Positions 6,768-9,855 of a DNA stretch of 9,855 nucleotides are shown one piece after another. The number at the start of each line of letters is the position of its first letter. Positions within the stretch are counted from its first letter, which is position 1. The stretch is taken from NCBI GenBank assembly GCA_023140455.1, contig JAGLLQ010000200.1:1-9855 (forward strand), given 5' to 3'. The DNA is from Desulfobacteraceae bacterium (GTDB taxonomy: Bacteria > Desulfobacterota > Desulfobacteria > Desulfobacterales > Desulfobacteraceae). Below the pieces are notes generated by a model. That model was not told where the DNA came from and made no database searches. It saw only the letters and a list, made by a program, of their open reading frames with translations. A program made the position numbers and the translations under genes.

Positions 6768-6951
6768 TCTCTTTAAGATAGATCTTATTGTCAACAAGAG
6801 ATAAAGAATGAACATATCCTTTGACAAATTTCTGTTCTCCAAAAATACTTCGTAAACAGACTCCATCTCCTTCAGGTTCAACTCTATCTACTGCTTCCAT
6901 GAGTAATACTTCTTCTTTCTCTTTCATTAAATATGCACTTGCTTCACACAT
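6757..6951 (-). CDS. cooT: CooT-family nickel-binding protein
   Basis: A small cytosolic protein of 64 residues, the size of CooT (PF10133). It shows the family signature: MC at the N-terminus, a short strand, MEAVDRVEPEGDGVCLRSIFGEQ in the middle, a KGYVHSLSLVDNKIYL end and a charged tail (KEKKE). In Rhodospirillum rubrum, CooT is a nickel-binding homodimer that assists CO dehydrogenase maturation, and Cys2 is the key residue. Cys2 is present here, plus Cys32. AAGGAG precedes the ATG by 7 nt and lies in the last codons of the upstream DUF3842 gene, whose stop is only 3 bp away, so the two are probably coupled. No CO dehydrogenase gene is visible in the window. Which nickel enzyme it serves is unknown; the importer operon at 1-3880 may be functionally related. 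Confidence 0.85.
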   Translation of the reverse strand: MCEASAYLMKEKEEVLLMEAVDRVEPEGDGVCLRSIFGEQKFVKGYVHSLSLVDNKIYLKEKKE

Positions 6952-6954
6952 TTT

Positions 6955-7395
6955 TTACTCCTTTATATCTAAAAAATATCTGTCATACGTTTCAATCAGT
7001 TCATCAACAAGAAGAGGCAAAGGGGTATGCGACACCCCTACAATATTGATATTATCCTGGGTCAGTGGTAAAAGCAATTTCTTTGCTGAAGAAAGAGCAA
7101 CAGCCTCAGCCATTTCTCTTGTAACCTCGCCCATCATTGCATGGGGCATAATGATACCAACCGGTCCAATAATCAGATCAACATTACGGACTGTCTGAAC
7201 TATAGCATTAGAACCTGAAGCGCCTCTATTCGCCCTGCTTTTCAACATTTGAGCTGTTGCAATAGCATTTGTTCCAAGAGCAAATACTTCAATAGTCTCT
7301 TCAAATCTCTCTTTTAGCTTCTTGATAATTGTTGAGCCTATTCCACCACCCTGCCCATCTATTACACAAATTCTCTTTTTTCTATTATCATACAT
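6955..7395 (-). CDS. DUF3842 family protein
   Basis: A 146-residue protein of the uncharacterised DUF3842 family. Near the N-terminus ICVIDGQGGGIG (9-20) forms a strand followed by a glycine-rich loop, reminiscent of a nucleotide- or phosphate-binding turn. It is followed by ALGTNAIATAQML, a GASGSNAIV segment, DLIIGPVGIIMPHAMMGEVT and a C-terminal strand with KLLLPLTQ. No signal peptide or membrane helix is seen, so it is cytosolic. The start is placed at ATG 7395 with AAAGAG 8 nt upstream; an in-frame TTG at 7401 would add two residues and is poorly spaced. It lies 24 bp after tmk and 3 bp before cooT. The tight pairing with cooT suggests a role in nickel or metalloenzyme handling, but its function is unknown and this is inference. 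Confidence 0.85.
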   Translation of the reverse strand: MYDNRKKRICVIDGQGGGIGSTIIKKLKERFEETIEVFALGTNAIATAQMLKSRANRGASGSNAIVQTVRNVDLIIGPVGIIMPHAMMGEVTREMAEAVALSSAKKLLLPLTQDNINIVGVSHTPLPLLVDELIETYDRYFLDIKE

Positions 7396-7419
7396 ATACA
7401 AAACTCTTTATATTCAACA

Positions 7420-8067
7420 TTAATTTATGTCAAGCTTTTTACGGACCTCTTTAAAAATCCTTTTTTCAACCGTATCCTCATCAGCATTTCCATCAACAAT
7501 CACAACATGTTCACTTTTCTTTAATTTGTCAAATGCCTTAAAATATAACTCTCTTACTTTTTTAAGGACTTCTCTTTTTTCATAGAGTTCAAATTCTTCC
7601 TGTCTCTTTTCAAGCCTTTCAAAACATTTTTCAGGATCAACATCAATAAAAATATTCAAATCAGGCTTTAAAATATCAACATTTACTGAATTTGTCTGAA
7701 TGACCCAATCCATGTCCACATACTGACTGTGATATGCATATGAAGAAAAATAATACCTGTCACACAAAACTGTTTGTCCATTTTTAACTTTATCTGCAAT
7801 TCCGTTTCTTTTATTCACAAGATGATCTGTCCTGTCTGCTGCAAATAATGATGCAATTGTTCGTTGATCTATTTCAACCTTACCCTTGAGCATATCTCTT
7901 AGCAGTGTCCCAACAGGACCGTCACTTGGTTCAAATGTCTGATAAACATTATTTTTCCCTGATTTTAACCGTTTTGCAAGCCGTTTAATCTGTGTGCTCT
8001 TCCCGGATCCGTCAATCCCTTCAAACACAATAAACGTGCCTTGATGATTTGTATTATCACTTAGCAA
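7420..8067 (-). CDS. tmk: Thymidylate (dTMP) kinase
   Basis: Cytosolic kinase converting dTMP and ATP to dTDP in the dTTP pathway; 215 residues, normal for Tmk. The P-loop GIDGSGKST is at 17-25 and FAADRTDHL at 75-83. The DRY motif is at 103-105, followed by SSYAYHSQ, where the usual AYQ is AYH. The region after the P-loop reads EPSDGPVGTLLRDML instead of the more common REPGGTPLGE, so this is a divergent Tmk subtype. The C-terminal half has the IDVDPE core strand and a lysine-rich helix. The start is inferred as TTG 8067 with AAGGA 8 nt upstream; there is no in-frame ATG before the P-loop. It lies 39 bp downstream of the Nudix gene and 24 bp upstream of the DUF3842 gene, within one probable operon. 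If another tmk exists in the genome, this copy may have a specialised role. Confidence 0.9.
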   Translation of the reverse strand: MLSDNTNHQGTFIVFEGIDGSGKSTQIKRLAKRLKSGKNNVYQTFEPSDGPVGTLLRDMLKGKVEIDQRTIASLFAADRTDHLVNKRNGIADKVKNGQTVLCDRYYFSSYAYHSQYVDMDWVIQTNSVNVDILKPDLNIFIDVDPEKCFERLEKRQEEFELYEKREVLKKVRELYFKAFDKLKKSEHVVIVDGNADEDTVEKRIFKEVRKKLDIN

Positions 8068-8106
8068 CTTTAAATTCCTTATATAAATATATTAAAAACA
8101 AAAAAT

Positions 8107-8565
8107 CTAGGAAAGGTTTTTAATAGCAATTTCAGCAGCACTTCTAAATGGCCTGGCAATAATATTTTTTACATCACCAGGTTTGCGCCAGCACCGTTCT
8201 CTGTCATTTTCCCATACTTTGTTTTCACTAATTACAAGTCCAGAAAAGAATATGAATTTTACTGAAATTTCGCCGGAATCAATTATAAAAGTATCAATTT
8301 CTTCGCCAAGCTCCACATTATAACCACTCTCTTCAGCGCATTCTCTTATAGCTGCTTGTTCAAAACTCTCGCCTTTTTCAACACTGCCAACAGGAAAAAC
8401 CCACTGTCCGGGATATTTTCTTGAAGACACTGTTAATATCTCAAAGGTGTCCTGGTCTCCTATGTTTGAACATTTTCTATGTGGTATAATCCCTGCTTTA
8501 TATGTCATATTTTGATCCATGCATAACTTATTAGCAAAAATAATCATTTTTGTCCATTTATTCAT
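8107..8565 (-). CDS. Nudix hydrolase
   Basis: A cytosolic protein hydrolysing a nucleoside diphosphate linked to some moiety X. It has 152 residues with a full Nudix box at 60-82: G-x5-E-x7-RE-C-AEE-S-G-Y, where the usual aliphatic residue after RE is Cys76. The preceding GQWVFPVGSVEKGE stretch is the usual lead-in. The C-terminal KPGDVKNIIARP... helix resembles small Nudix proteins of the diadenosine-polyphosphate or diphosphoinositol hydrolase type, but I cannot fix the substrate. The start is uncertain: ATG 8565 has no clear ribosome binding site. Internal ATGs at 8520 and 8508 (MTYKAGIIP) would give a length more typical of the fold. It is the first gene of a probable operon with tmk, the DUF3842 gene and cooT, and is divergent from the FAD dehydrogenase gene. 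Confidence 0.87.
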   Translation of the reverse strand: MNKWTKMIIFANKLCMDQNMTYKAGIIPHRKCSNIGDQDTFEILTVSSRKYPGQWVFPVGSVEKGESFEQAAIRECAEESGYNVELGEEIDTFIIDSGEISVKFIFFSGLVISENKVWENDRERCWRKPGDVKNIIARPFRSAAEIAIKNLS

Positions 8566-8566
8566 A

Positions 8567-8595
8567 TTGATATTAATGTAATAAAAATGTACGAT
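8567..8595 (+). promoter_or_regulatory. Possible promoter of the FAD-dependent dehydrogenase gene
   Basis: -35 TTGATA (8567-8572), 17-nt spacer, -10 TACGAT (8590-8595) in the 79-bp gap between divergent genes; start site near 8602. The gap is AT-rich, so this is tentative. I could not identify a clear promoter for the Nudix gene in the same gap. Confidence 0.35.
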
Positions 8596-8644
8596 AAAAA
8601 ATGGGTTGAAAATTTTGTTTAATTATTAAAATAATCAGGTGACT

Positions 8645-9855
8645 ATGAACTATGATGTAATTATTGTTGGTGCCGGGCCGGCAGGACTTTTCTCTGCATA
8701 TTTTCTTGCTGAAAATTCAAATCTTAAAGTACTTGTTTTAGAAAAAGGAAAACATTCCTTAAAAAGAAAATGCCCAAACCACAATACACAAATATGTGCC
8801 GGGTGTGATCCCTGCAATATACTTACAGGTGTCGGAGGAGCAGGACTTTATTCTGATGGAAAGCTCAATTTTATACCAAAACTCGGGAAAACAGATCTTA
8901 CACAATTTTTGCCTCGGGCAGCAGCGCAGGAGCTGATTGATGAAACTGAAGTAATATTCAACAAATTTAATATGGACGGGAAAATATATCCATCAAATAT
9001 GGACGAAGCAAAACAAATAAGAAAAGAAGCCAAAAAATTTGGAATGGACCTTCTTCTTATTAAACAAAAACATCTTGGGAGTGATAACCTTCCAGGCCAT
9101 ATATCTAAAATGGCAGATTATATCCAATCCAAAGGCGTGACCATTAGAACCGAGGAAGAAGTAATTAACATCACTAAAAACAATGGTGCAGTCACAGGTG
9201 TAGTCACAGAAGTGGGTGAATATAAAGCCCCAAACGTTATTTTAGCACCAGGGCGTATTGGTGCACACTGGGTCTCAAACGTTGCTGAAAGACATGGCAT
9301 CAATATCTCGCAACGTGGAATTGAAGTAGGAGTCAGAGTTGAAGTTCATAATGATATCATGGATGATCTTTGCAATATTATTTATGATCCTACATTTTTT
9401 ATTCAGACACCGACATATGATGATCAGACAAGAACCTTCTGTACAAATCAAGGTGGATATATCAGCCTTGAAAAATATACAGATTTTGTATGTGTTAACG
9501 GGCATGCATTTTCTGATAAAAAATCCCAGAATACAAATTTTGCTTTTTTATCAAAGGTTGTTCTTACAGAACCTGTAACAGATAACCAGGCTTATGGGGA
9601 ATCAATTGGAAAGCTTGCAACACTGATTGGAGGGGGTAAACCCATATTACAGCGTTTTGGGGATTTAAAAAGAGGAAGAAGATCAACCTGGAACAGGATC
9701 AACAAAGGATATATTGAGCCAACCATGAAAAACGTTGTGTGCGGTGATATAGCAATGGCTTTGCCGGAACGGATACTACGAAATCTTATAGAAGGGCTTG
9801 AATCTTTAAATCTTGTTGTACCCGGAGTTTCCAATGATGAAACTCTGCTTTATGC
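8645..9855 (+). CDS. FAD-dependent dehydrogenase, COG2509 type (3' end outside window)
   Basis: 403 codons are visible with no stop, so the gene runs past the window edge. The N-terminal Rossmann FAD motif GAGPAG is at 9-14 (DVIIVGAGPAGLFSAY), with the acidic Glu33 ending strand 2 (VLVLEKGK). A cysteine group follows: Cys43, then Cys51-x2-Cys54-x2-Cys57. Directly after it comes GVGGAGLYSDGKLN (62-75), the signature of this uncharacterised flavoprotein family. Further family segments are VNGHAFSDKKSQNTNFAFL, a TEPVTDNQAYGESI region, QRFGDLKRGRRST, and the PGVSNDETLLYA end near the edge. The ATG at 8645 has AGGTGA 5 nt upstream (counted from AGG). The substrate and physiological partner are unknown. 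The cysteines could bind an Fe-S cluster or zinc, but this is not shown. No membrane segment or signal peptide is present. Confidence 0.88.
   Translation, partial: MNYDVIIVGAGPAGLFSAYFLAENSNLKVLVLEKGKHSLKRKCPNHNTQICAGCDPCNILTGVGGAGLYSDGKLNFIPKLGKTDLTQFLPRAAAQELIDETEVIFNKFNMDGKIYPSNMDEAKQIRKEAKKFGMDLLLIKQKHLGSDNLPGHISKMADYIQSKGVTIRTEEEVINITKNNGAVTGVVTEVGEYKAPNVILAPGRIGAHWVSNVAERHGINISQRGIEVGVRVEVHNDIMDDLCNIIYDPTFFIQTPTYDDQTRTFCTNQGGYISLEKYTDFVCVNGHAFSDKKSQNTNFAFLSKVVLTEPVTDNQAYGESIGKLATLIGGGKPILQRFGDLKRGRRSTWNRINKGYIEPTMKNVVCGDIAMALPERILRNLIEGLESLNLVVPGVSNDETLLY

Noticed and set aside
1..9855. CRISPR arrays, tRNA/rRNA genes, insertion sequences and phage genes
   Set aside because: Searched for by eye on both strands; no repeat-spacer pattern, tRNA cloverleaf, transposase or terminal inverted repeat was found.

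Overview
The window is AT-rich (I judge mid-to-upper 30s % G+C by eye, not computed) and densely coded, with polycistronic operons, strong Shine-Dalgarno sites and several TTG starts. The gene set points to an anaerobic bacterium, most likely a sulfate-reducing or related Desulfobacterota (Desulfobacteraceae-like). It comprises an electron-bifurcating NfnAB transhydrogenase, a CooT-family nickel protein beside a DUF3842 protein, a COG2509-type flavoprotein with a cysteine cluster, and a NikABC/DppABC-type transporter. The taxonomic call is inference.

Region 1 (1-3880, minus strand): an operon reading right to left encodes a class I SAM-dependent methyltransferase, a family 5 extracytoplasmic solute-binding protein, a NikB/DppB permease and a NikC/DppC permease cut by the window edge. 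The last three are tightly coupled, with a 13-bp and a 4-bp overlap. The ATPase subunits would be expected just outside the window. The transporter is of the nickel/peptide type; the substrate cannot be fixed from sequence alone.

Region 2 (3881-4409): a divergent intergenic stretch. On the minus strand it holds a promoter with a perfect -35 box, then a structured leader of about 135 nt ending in a very strong intrinsic terminator placed before the methyltransferase start. This looks like an attenuator or riboswitch-type leader, or a small RNA gene. On the plus strand it holds the likely nfn promoter and leader. The roughly 190 bp between the two promoters show nothing convincing.

Region 3 (4410-6693, plus strand): nfnA and nfnB, encoding the NADH-dependent reduced ferredoxin:NADP+ oxidoreductase that balances ferredoxin, NADH and NADPH pools.

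Region 4 (6737-8565, minus strand): a convergent operon of Nudix hydrolase, thymidylate kinase, DUF3842 protein and CooT-family nickel-binding protein. It meets nfnB at a shared bidirectional terminator whose stem contains the last codons of cooT.

Region 5 (8645-end, plus strand): the first 403 codons of a COG2509-type FAD-dependent dehydrogenase, divergent from the Nudix gene.

Common thread: nickel handling is a plausible but unproven link between the transporter operon and cooT. NfnAB and the FAD protein are redox functions. The observation most worth follow-up is the leader at 3930-4064, which has mutually exclusive pairings involving a repeated GCCACRA element.
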